From assembly GCA_025353085.1 (NCBI GenBank), contig JANXRI010000454.1:1-7118 (forward strand): DNA of 7,118 bases, written 5' to 3'. Positions 1 to 5,141 of this stretch are shown in pieces. The first letter of the stretch is position 1. Each line of letters opens with the position of its first letter. Under the pieces are notes generated by a model, which saw only the letters and a list, made by a program, of their open reading frames with translations, searched no databases and had not been told where the DNA came from. This DNA is from Betaproteobacteria bacterium (GTDB lineage Bacteria > Pseudomonadota > Gammaproteobacteria > Burkholderiales > SG8-41). Made by a program: the position numbers and the translations under genes.

Positions 1-1
1 C

Positions 2-46
2 CAAGGTGCGCACGCTGCGTCATCAAAAAGATAAGCTCTTCGGCAA
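2..46 (+). repeat. 45-bp exact direct repeat, left copy
   Basis: These 45 bases are identical to the last 45 bases of the window (7074-7118). Base 1 differs from its counterpart (c here, t at 7073), so the identity stops there. Both copies lie inside YkgJ-like coding sequence and in the same codon phase. This is seen directly. It could be terminal redundancy of a circular or tandem unit, or a repeat at which an assembly stopped. Confidence 0.95.
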
Positions 47-149
47 GATCTGCACGTTCTTCGACACCAGGAAACGCCAGTGCACGATCTATGAGGCGCC
101 ACCCGGTCTGTGCCGCAGTGATTTTTTGCTCTCCAGAGCAGATCGCTGA
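3..149 (+). pseudogene. YkgJ-family cysteine-cluster protein, 3' part with foreign C-terminus
   Basis: The frame is open from the left edge and stops at TGA 147-149. It reads KVRTLRHQKDKLFGKICTFF and then a CTIYEAPPGLCR segment ending near base 116. This is the second half of the YkgJ zinc/iron-chelating domain family, whose hallmark is spaced cysteines followed by a Y-E-A-R-P-x-x-C-R block. Family members continue with a proline-containing stretch and a Cys-Gly-Tyr-Tyr segment. Here the sequence instead runs into SDFLLSRADR and stops, so the final metal-binding cysteine is missing. The usual Arg of EARP is Pro. It matches, in frame, the gene that runs off the right edge at 7118. If the molecule is circular, the joined protein would be about 119 residues with an intact N-terminus and a replaced C-terminus. 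Family assignment is recognition from motifs; the loss of function is inferred. Confidence 0.65.
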
Positions 150-444
150 GCGTATCAATGTAACGCTAGTTCATCCAAAGCGCCTGGTAAGTATTCATAA
201 ACGTGCGCGCGCAACGGTCGTGGATGGCTACGATCTCAAGCACAATGCTCTGCCAAGTCAGATCAAGATGATCGAAGAGTTGGTTTCAGGAAATCAAGCG
301 CACAAGATGCCCTACTCACCAGGACCGACCGTGGTCGAGAGTAAGTCGCCCGATCACTATCAGAAAACGAAGCGTCGAATTAGTAGTAGCGATCGGTATG
401 CGACGGCGAGTGGAGCCATAAAACAGAGGGAGCGAAATGTATGA
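91..444 (+). CDS. Unrecognised open frame, possibly a fragment
   Basis: I do not recognise this frame. It is open for 117 codons, but its first part overlaps the YkgJ-like sequence in another frame, so any independent coding would begin after about base 117. The readable part is basic, with HPKRLVSIHKRARATVV followed by a helical-looking IKMIEELVSGNQ and a polar lysine/serine-rich tail. There is no signal peptide, membrane segment or known catalytic motif. The DNA is visibly more AT-rich than the sdh block and uses codons such as agt, gta and cta, consistent with foreign origin. No good ribosome binding site precedes an internal ATG. It ends just before the tandem TGACCCC tags. The basic composition would suit the tail of a transposase or DNA-binding protein, but that is only a guess. 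Confidence 0.25.
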   Translation: MRRHPVCAAVIFCSPEQIAERINVTLVHPKRLVSIHKRARATVVDGYDLKHNALPSQIKMIEELVSGNQAHKMPYSPGPTVVESKSPDHYQKTKRRISSSDRYATASGAIKQRERNV

Positions 445-454
445 TCGCAAGACC

Positions 455-486
455 TGACCCCGTTGTTACGTGACCCCGTTGTTACG
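455..486 (+). repeat. Two tandem 16-bp TGACCCC tags
   Basis: The unit tgaccccgttgttacg occurs at 455-470 and again, without change, at 471-486. The first copy is preceded by gacc, giving gacctgacccc. A related string, gacttgaccccttagtta, occurs at 6231-6248. The tags sit at the edge between unidentified DNA and the sdh block, 26 bases before the first gene of that block. I infer a link to repeat or transposase activity (a RAYT remnant is present), but this is not shown. Confidence 0.8.
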
Positions 487-512
487 TAGTTAATAGTTAA
501 GAGCGCTCAATC

Positions 513-728
513 ATGGCCGCAAAATTCAAGGTAGGCGATCATGTGACGTGGAACTCGGAGGCCGGCCACGTCAGCGGCAGGATCATCAAGGTTCATGCCC
601 AAGATGCCGATTACAAGGGATATACGCATCACGCAAGCGCGGACGATCCCCAGTATGAGATCAAGAGTGACAAGACCGATCACATCGCGATGCATAAAGG
701 TGCCCCGCTAAAAAAGAAGCGCCCATGA
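513..728 (+). CDS. Small TUDOR-like protein (hypervirulence-associated HVA1/DUF2945 type)
   Basis: A complete 71-residue protein. It opens with KFKVGDHVTWNSEAGHVSGR, the start of a small SH3/TUDOR-like barrel, and contains the YKGYTHHASADDPQYEIKSD segment typical of the DUF2945/HVA1 family. It ends in a lysine-rich APLKKKRP tail. Members are small soluble cytoplasmic proteins, often annotated as hypervirulence-associated TUDOR proteins from a fungal relative; the biochemical role in bacteria is not established. The ATG is chosen because it opens the domain directly, with a weak AAGAG-like site upstream. The stop TGA overlaps the sdhC start as ATGA at 725-728, so it is probably cotranscribed and translationally coupled with sdhC. 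That is not the usual neighbour of an sdh operon and may have been created when the upstream DNA was rearranged. No promoter stands out in the 26 bases between the tag repeat and the start. Confidence 0.8.
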   Translation: MAAKFKVGDHVTWNSEAGHVSGRIIKVHAQDADYKGYTHHASADDPQYEIKSDKTDHIAMHKGAPLKKKRP

Positions 729-1120
729 AGCTCGTCATAAAAAAAGCGAATACACGCCGGCCGGTGTTTTTGAACCTGCTGCAAATCCAGATGCCGGTGG
801 GCGCATTAACGTCCATTACCCATCGAATCACGGGCATTTTTCTGGCGCTAAGCATTCCGTTCAGCGTTTATGTGCTCGATTTGTCCCTGCAAGACCCACG
901 GGGTTATGCACGCGTGACCGCATTGTTCGATAAGTTTGCTTTCAGAGTGACAGTGATTGTTCTGGTCTGGGTGCTGGCACATCATTTGCTGGCCGGCGTA
1001 CGCCATTTGCTGAGCGACATCGACGTCGGTTCGCAGTTGCCGGCCGCTCGTCGCAGTGCCTGGACCGTGAACCTAGGCGGCATGGCCGTGGCGCTGCTCG
1101 CGGCCGGCGTATTGCTGTGA
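725..1120 (+). CDS. sdhC: Succinate dehydrogenase cytochrome b556 subunit
   Basis: This is the first membrane anchor of succinate:quinone oxidoreductase (complex II). It binds heme b and helps form the ubiquinone site in the inner membrane. The 131-residue length is normal. The N-terminal RRPVFLN and PVGALTSITHRITG segments are the family signature. Ser30 and Arg34 correspond to the quinone-site Ser27 and Arg31 of E. coli. His87 in AHHLLAGVRHLLSD lines up with the axial heme ligand His84. Three hydrophobic helices fall near residues 35-52, 72-92 and 112-131. The start ATG shares ATGA with the upstream stop, and the end shares GTGA with sdhD, implying coupled translation. All key residues are present, so this copy looks functional. 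Confidence 0.95.
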   Translation: MKLVIKKANTRRPVFLNLLQIQMPVGALTSITHRITGIFLALSIPFSVYVLDLSLQDPRGYARVTALFDKFAFRVTVIVLVWVLAHHLLAGVRHLLSDIDVGSQLPAARRSAWTVNLGGMAVALLAAGVLL

Positions 1121-1455
1121 AGAGAACGATCACCGGTCTGCGGGCCTGGCTGATGCAGCGGATTAGCGCGGTCTACATGCTCTTTTTCATATTGTTTCTG
1201 CTCGTCCATTTCCTGCTCGATCCGCCCCGGTCCTATCCAGCCTGGCACGGCTGGATGAGAAGTCCTGGCGTCAGCGTTGCCACCGTGGTTTTTTTTGCCG
1301 CGTTGTCGTTGCACACCTGGGTGGGTGTCCGGGATGTGTTGATGGACTACGTTCATCCGCCTGCCTTGCGCGTTTGCGCGCTCGCGCTGTTGGGTTTCGG
1401 CCTGATCGCGATTGCGGCATGGGTCGCGCGGCTTTTATTGATGGGACACAGTTAA
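1117..1455 (+). CDS. sdhD: Succinate dehydrogenase hydrophobic membrane anchor subunit
   Basis: This is the second membrane anchor of complex II, which pairs with SdhC to hold heme b and the ubiquinone site. It has 112 residues, normal for the family. The N-terminal LRAWLMQRISAVYM motif and the SLHTWVGVRDVLMDYVHP motif are diagnostic. His66 aligns with the E. coli heme ligand His71, and Asp77-Tyr78 with the quinone-site Asp82-Tyr83. Three hydrophobic helices are visible near 15-33, 52-71 and 84-108. The start is GTG within the GTGA overlap with the sdhC stop; no closer ATG retains the conserved N-terminus. Normally sdhA follows. Here the stop at 1455 is followed by only 38 bases before sdhB, so the flavoprotein subunit is not encoded in its usual place. 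Confidence 0.95.
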   Translation: MKRTITGLRAWLMQRISAVYMLFFILFLLVHFLLDPPRSYPAWHGWMRSPGVSVATVVFFAALSLHTWVGVRDVLMDYVHPPALRVCALALLGFGLIAIAAWVARLLLMGHS

Positions 1456-1493
1456 AAACCGGCTTGCGCAAGGTGCGCCTTAAGGACATTGCA

Positions 1494-2189
1494 ATGAAAC
1501 TGTCGATTTTTCGCTTCAATCCGGAACAGGATAAGAAGCCGTATATGCAGGATTATGAAATTGAACTGGAGCCAACCGACCGGATGCTCCTCGATGTCAT
1601 TATCCGTCTCAAGGTTCAGGACGATACGCTCACCTTCAGAAAGTCCTGCCGCGAAGGAGTCTGCGGCTCCGATGCGATGAACATCAACGGCCGCAATGGG
1701 CTGGCTTGCATTACCGCGGTGAGGGAGTTGAAGGAGCCGGTCGAATTGCGTCCTTTGCCGAGCTTCCCCGTTATTCGCGACCTGGTGGTCGATATGACGC
1801 AGTTCTTTAAACAGTATCACTCGATCAAACCCTATGTGATCAACAACGACCTCCCGCCGGAAAAGGAACGCCTGCAGTCGCCGGAAGACCGCGAGAAACT
1901 GAACGGTTTATACGAGTGCATCCTGTGCGCGTGTTGCACCAGCCAGTGTCCTTCGTCGTGGTGGAACCCGGACAAATTCGTCGGCCCGGCCGGGCTGATC
2001 CAGGCGTATCGCTTTATTGTCGACAGCCGCGATCAGGCCACCCAGGAACGACTGGATGATTTGAACGATCCCTACCGGCTGTTCCGCTGCCGCTCGATCA
2101 TGAACTGTACCGAGGTTTGCCCCAAGGGTCTGGCGCCATCCCGTGCGATCGAGAAGATCAGGCTGCTGATGGTCAAGGATGCGCTGTGA
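1494..2189 (+). CDS. sdhB: Succinate dehydrogenase iron-sulfur subunit
   Basis: This subunit carries electrons from the flavin of SdhA to ubiquinone through three iron-sulfur clusters. It has 231 residues, full family length. The [2Fe-2S] ligands are Cys52, Cys57 and Cys72 with Asp60 as the fourth, the same arrangement as E. coli. The C-terminal half has CILCACCTSQCP: Cys142, Cys145 and Cys148 with Cys209 for [4Fe-4S]. Cys152, Cys199 and Cys205 serve [3Fe-4S]. Ser154-Trp156 near the quinone site is present. The ATG at 1494 is preceded by AAGGA at a 7-base spacing, which decides the start; a longer in-frame reading upstream overlaps sdhD and is not credible. The gene overlaps the next one by GTGA. 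It appears fully functional, yet its obligate partner gene sdhA is missing upstream. Confidence 0.97.
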   Translation: MKLSIFRFNPEQDKKPYMQDYEIELEPTDRMLLDVIIRLKVQDDTLTFRKSCREGVCGSDAMNINGRNGLACITAVRELKEPVELRPLPSFPVIRDLVVDMTQFFKQYHSIKPYVINNDLPPEKERLQSPEDREKLNGLYECILCACCTSQCPSSWWNPDKFVGPAGLIQAYRFIVDSRDQATQERLDDLNDPYRLFRCRSIMNCTEVCPKGLAPSRAIEKIRLLMVKDAL

Positions 2190-2842
2190 TTGCTCCACCT
2201 GCCGCGACGAAGAAAAGCCGTGCGGTAGATGAAGAGGCTGTGGTGCCCGCAACCGGCTATCCCAGCCTCGAAGCATTGCTGGCCGCCGTGCGCGATTGTC
2301 GTGCCTGCGTGGCGCATCTGCCGCTCGGCCCGCGCCCCGTGCTGCGTGCGCGCGAAACGGCACGCATTCTCATCGTGGGGCAGGCGCCCGGCGTGCGCGT
2401 GCACACGACCGGCATTCCGTGGGACGACCCGAGCGGGGAGCGTCTGCGCGCGTGGATGGGCGTGGACAAGGCGACCTTTTATGATGAATCGCGCATCGCA
2501 ATCATTCCTATGGGCTACTGTTATCCGGGCCGGGGAAATGGCGGCGATCTGCCGCCGCGTCGCGAATGCGCGGAGCTCTGGCTCGGGCAGTTGCTGAGCA
2601 GGCTGCCGCAGATTGAGTTAACTTTGCTCATTGGTCAGTATGCGCAGCGCCACTTTCTGGGCGGTCGCCGCAAGCCGTCGCTGGCCGAAACGGCCAAGGC
2701 CTGGCGCGACTACGCACCGCGATTCATGCCGCTGCCCCACCCATCGCCGCGCAATCAGCCGTGGTTCAAGCGCCATCCCTGGTTTGCGCGGCAGCTCGTA
2801 CCCGAACTGCGCGCGCGAATCAAAACGCTGTCTGTGCGTTGA
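2186..2842 (+). CDS. Uracil-DNA glycosylase superfamily protein
   Basis: The predicted protein has 218 residues and resembles the proteobacterial uracil-DNA-glycosylase family proteins of about 200 residues. These carry the fold that removes uracil from DNA in base-excision repair. The first active-site motif is GQAPG at residues 65-69, after a hydrophobic strand (ILIV). The second is HPSPRN at 185-190, matching the family's His-Pro-Ser loop. A CRAC pair at 38-41 recalls the cysteines of the Fe-S family 4/5 enzymes, but I see no clear second pair, so a cluster is not assured. Long stretches such as IPWDDPSGERLRAWMGVD fit this subfamily. The GTG start at 2186 is chosen because AAGGA lies six bases upstream and it overlaps the sdhB stop as GTGA. 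A longer ATG reading would lie inside sdhB. Glycosylase activity of this subgroup is inferred, not certain. Confidence 0.85.
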   Translation: MIAPPAATKKSRAVDEEAVVPATGYPSLEALLAAVRDCRACVAHLPLGPRPVLRARETARILIVGQAPGVRVHTTGIPWDDPSGERLRAWMGVDKATFYDESRIAIIPMGYCYPGRGNGGDLPPRRECAELWLGQLLSRLPQIELTLLIGQYAQRHFLGGRRKPSLAETAKAWRDYAPRFMPLPHPSPRNQPWFKRHPWFARQLVPELRARIKTLSVR

Positions 2843-2875
2843 GCTCATTACGTATGTGTCAATAGTCGAAAAACA

Positions 2876-3418
2876 ATGATCAAGAAAAAAGTCCAGCCCG
2901 TCGTATTGACCGTGGGTCATTCGACGCGGCCTCTCGCCGAGTTTATTGCGTTGCTTGCGGCCCACTCGGTGACCCAGCTCCTTGACGTGCGTACGGTCCC
3001 ACGCTCCCGCCACAACCCGCAGTTCAACCGCGACACGCTTCCGGATGCGCTCGAGGCTGCGGGTATTCGCTATGAGCATGTGGCCGGATTGGGGGGCTTT
3101 CGCCGCGCCGGCGCGTTATCCCCGAATCTGGGTTGGCGCAACGCTTCATTCCGCGGATATGCGGACTATATGCAGACGCCAGAATTCGCGCAGAACCTCG
3201 CATCCCTGACGAAACTGGCAAAACACGAGCGAGTGGCGATTATGTGCGCGGAGGCCGTGCCGTGGCGCTGTCATCGCTCGCTGATCGCCGACGCGCTGGT
3301 GGTCCACGGTATCTGCGCCGAGGAAATTATCAGTGCGACCCGCCTAAAGGCACACGCGCTGACGTCTTTTGCCAAGGTGGACGGCACCGTCATCACATAT
3401 CCGCCGCCCGCGCTTTGA
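2876..3418 (+). CDS. DUF488 family protein
   Basis: A complete 180-residue member of the DUF488 family of small soluble proteins of unknown biochemical role. Seen in order: VGHSTRPLAEFIALLAAHSV near residues 13-32, the LLDVRTVPRSRHNPQFN block at 35-51, GLGGFRR at 71-77, an FRGYADYM segment at 92-99, and the conserved cysteine centre MCAEAVPWRCHRSLIADALV with Cys124 and Cys132-His133-Arg134. These cysteine and histidine positions are the family's most constant feature and suggest a metal or catalytic site, but no reaction has been assigned. The start follows the upstream gene by 33 bases, with only an A-rich weak ribosome binding site (gaaaaacaATG), so it is probably cotranscribed but less tightly coupled. 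Nothing is missing or broken. Confidence 0.9.
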   Translation: MIKKKVQPVVLTVGHSTRPLAEFIALLAAHSVTQLLDVRTVPRSRHNPQFNRDTLPDALEAAGIRYEHVAGLGGFRRAGALSPNLGWRNASFRGYADYMQTPEFAQNLASLTKLAKHERVAIMCAEAVPWRCHRSLIADALVVHGICAEEIISATRLKAHALTSFAKVDGTVITYPPPAL

Positions 3419-3472
3419 GTCGTTCGCCAGACCCATACTGGATTGAGTCCCGTTACTTGCATCACGGAGGAT

Positions 3473-3797
3473 ATGAAGCCGACCGGAGATGCGCGCTACG
3501 CGGTGTTCTACTCATTGGCGGATGGCGGATGGCGGGTCCGGCAGGCGTTACTACGACGTGCACAGCTTGTCCAACATGCGTCACGGTTTGACGATCCTGG
3601 CTTACGAGATGAACGGCGCATCGGTCAGCGTGCTGCATGGAGCGCCGTTGCGGCTGCGCTGCGAGAATGAGCTGGGCTTCAAGATGGTCAAGTGGATCGC
3701 GGCGATCGAGTTCGTGCACGATTTTGCCGATCTTGGCGCGGGTGAAGGCGGCTACAACGAGGATCACGAATTCTACGGCTATCGCATGCCGATTTGA
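3473..3797 (+). pseudogene. Molybdopterin-dependent oxidoreductase (sulfite-oxidase-like), C-terminal remnant
   Basis: The frame starting at 3473 reads MKPTGDARYAVFYSLADGG and then goes out of phase. The frame open at the other side reads RRYYDVHSLSNMRHGLTILA, with GAPLRLRCENELGFKMVKWI and GGYNEDHEFYGYRMPI at the end. Together they are the C-terminal third of the bacterial sulfite-oxidase-like molybdopterin oxidoreductases, ending at the family's normal C-terminus. The cofactor-binding N-terminal part, including the cysteine ligand of molybdenum, is absent. The two frames are reconciled by removing one copy of a 7-bp repeat at 3516-3529. DNA before 3473 does not continue the family. It is a truncated and frameshifted relic; a readable product of about 100 residues from a GTG or ATG inside is possible but would have no active site. 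Confidence 0.85.
3516..3535 (+). repeat. 7-bp tandem repeat causing a frameshift
   Basis: tggcgga occurs at 3516-3522 and 3523-3529 and is followed by a partial copy, tggcgg, at 3530-3535. Deleting one full unit restores a continuous oxidoreductase frame (LADGGSGRRYYDVH). This is the signature of a slippage duplication. Confidence 0.85.
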
Positions 3798-3817
3798 TTA
3801 ACTCATGCTATGTACGC

Positions 3818-3850
3818 TCGCGCACAGCGCGCGACGGGTTTTCGTAATAT
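3818..3850 (+). terminator. Possible weak intrinsic terminator
   Basis: A 6-bp stem, TCGCGC (3818-3823) with GCGCGA (3829-3834) and a 5-base loop, is followed by cgggttttcgtaatattttt. The T tract is interrupted, so it is a poor terminator by sequence. It lies 20 bases after the stop of the oxidoreductase relic, the place where one would be expected. Confidence 0.35.
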
Positions 3851-4010
3851 TTTTCATGATCGCAATAGCCGTTCTGCGTCTCATGTTGCGAATCGAATTC
3901 GGCAAATAGGAAATTCAAAGCACCTTTTTCACCCTGAGTGACTATATCGACGGCCCGGCAACCGGTCGATCGCGCGGTGTTTTCTGAAAATTCCCCTCGC
4001 GCATGGATTC

Positions 4011-4033
4011 TTCGGGCCCTGCATCGGCCCGAA
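4011..4033. repeat. Perfect 8-bp inverted repeat
   Basis: ttcgggcc at 4011-4018 pairs exactly with ggcccgaa at 4026-4033, leaving a 7-base loop. There is no T run on either side, so it is not a typical terminator. It lies about 90 bases beyond the end of the IS91 transposase remnant (minus strand), where IS91-type elements carry terminal hairpins. That link is inference. Confidence 0.6.
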
Positions 4034-4124
4034 TGGTCTCACACGAACGCACTCTGACCGCTACACGCAACACGGGCCGCGCGGTATCGTCGGCCCCGTT
4101 GCAGAACCGTTTTTGTCTTGCGGA

Positions 4125-4310
4125 TCAGACCGCCTGGAAGAGAGCCAGCGGCCGCGCCAGTGAGCGCGGCGGCGCGCGCGCAGGCAAGCCCAGATGCGTG
4201 AGGATTTTGACGATCACGGCGGGCTCCTCGATGGCGGCAATAATCTTCAAGTCGCCGCCACATTGCGGGCAGTGTTCGACATCAATTCCGAACACGCGCT
4301 TGCGGCTCGG
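4125..4310 (-). pseudogene. IS91-family transposase, C-terminal fragment
   Basis: On the minus strand, from 4310 to the TGA at 4125-4127, the frame reads RKRVFGIDVEHCPQCGG, then IIAAIEEPAVIVKILTHLGL and ARAPPRSLARPLALFQAV. This is the C-terminal zinc-knuckle region (Cys-x-x-Cys-Gly-Gly) and tail of IS91-type rolling-circle (Y2 HUH) transposases, with what appears to be the natural C-terminus. Sequence before residue Arg-Lys-Arg does not continue the family, and the frame meets a stop near 4346. The catalytic HUH and tyrosine regions are not attached. A fragment of the N-terminal part of a related transposase lies at 6405-6803 in the same orientation. Other frames that are open here translate to proline/arginine-rich sequence with no family features. 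Confidence 0.75.
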
Positions 4311-4340
4311 GCACCGGCAACCCGTTGAGCTGCATCGGGA

Positions 4341-5119
4341 TCAAATCAAGTCTTGGCTTTTCCCTCTTCCCGGGCAATCGCGCAGGATCGCCATGTTCCG
4401 CTCGGCGCCTTTGAAGTAATGCTCAAGCGACCGCGCAGCGCGTCTTCGCTGCGCGCGCGGAATCTCGTGCTCCGAAACCTTGCCGATCTTCGCCTGCATG
4501 CGTTTCACAAAGTCTTCGCTGCCAAGGAAAATCTGACCGGATAACGCTTCATCCCAGAGTTTGCCCCCCGCCCCTGCGCTACAAACCGGGCATGCGCATC
4601 CGGGCCGTCACGGCGAAGCGCCCGCGGCGCCAAGCGCTGGTGTAGCGATTGGCTGTCCAGCCACGCGGGACTTTCAATTCGCCCCGTGTGCGCGGAATAG
4701 CTGCTCCATGGCCAATCCTGGGGTCGTTTTACCATCCGCGCCCGCACCGGGTTCAAGTCGACATAGTGGCAGACTTCCAGAAAATACTCTTCCTCATCGA
4801 CGACAATTCCTTTGAATCTACCCTGGAACAAGTGACCGACTTTGGCGTGATGCTGGTTGTAGTATTGCGTGTAGACGCCGTTGATCTGGCGCATCAGGCG
4901 CGACGGGTTCGGTTGGTGCGTCTGCACCAGAAAGCAGTAATGATTGCCCATCAGGCAGTAGGCGAAGGCGGTTGCGTCGAAGCGTTCGATACTTTGCGCG
5001 AAAACTTCTAACCATGCCTGGCGATCGACATCATCGTCGAAAATCGGCTCGCGGCGATCGCCGCGCGAGGTCATGTGGTAAAGCGCGCCTTCAAATTCCA
5101 GACGAAGCGGGCGGGACAA
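4341..5119 (-). pseudogene. REP-associated tyrosine transposase (RAYT), frameshifted and HUH-altered
   Basis: Minus-strand Y1-type transposase of the RAYT group. These single-strand nucleases act on REP-like palindromes. The family start SRPLRLEFEGALYHMTSRGD begins at TTG 5119; the reading open back to 5200 invades higA and lacks family similarity. The HUH metal site should read HYH in MGNHYHF, but here codons 60-62 read H-Y-C. The candidate catalytic tyrosine is in VYTQYYN (about 82-88), followed by GHLFQGRFK and the YVDLNPVRARMV block, all intact. After FVAQG the original frame drifts into unrelated sequence and ends at 4505. In the next frame the family resumes with LWDEALSGQIFLGSEDFVKRM, split here by a shift in a G-rich run near 4563-4577, and continues through SLEHYFKGAERNMAIL to a stop at 4341. 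The usual C-terminal helix-turn-helix is cut off. It is almost certainly inactive. Confidence 0.85.
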
Positions 5120-5141
5120 CGGGGTAAAGCAGATTTCTTCT

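Larger units (their letters stand above)
3798..4124. other. Non-coding stretch between oxidoreductase relic and IS91 relic
   Basis: No convincing gene is present. The left part is AT-rich around 3838-3860 and holds a hairpin at 3818-3834. At 3949-3976 there is an imperfect inverted repeat (atcgac against gtcgat). At 4011-4033 there is a clean 8-bp hairpin. The right part probably includes the end region of the minus-strand IS91 remnant, whose stop codon is at 4125. I could not identify the exact IS boundary. Confidence 0.5.

Noticed and set aside
455..486. CRISPR-like repeat
   Set aside because: There are only two copies in direct contact with no spacers, and no cas gene is present.
1374..1493. 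A longer SdhB starting at 1374
   Set aside because: The extra 40 residues lie inside sdhD in another frame, and the ATG at 1494 has a strong ribosome binding site and the family N-terminus.
2117..2185. ATG start at 2117 for the glycosylase-like protein
   Set aside because: It would lie wholly inside sdhB. The GTG at 2186 has AAGGA upstream and a 4-base operon overlap.
1908..2404. Minus-strand open frames across sdhB and the glycosylase gene
   Set aside because: They are shadows of GC-rich coding sequence, rich in Arg, Ala and His, with no ribosome binding site or family motif.
4003..4419. 138-codon plus-strand open frame
   Set aside because: It is antisense to the IS91 C-terminal fragment and the RAYT tail and shows no protein-family feature.
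4563..4577. Programmed ribosomal frameshift in the RAYT
   Set aside because: No downstream pseudoknot or known precedent in this family. The gene also lacks a normal HUH site and C-terminal domain, so decay is simpler.
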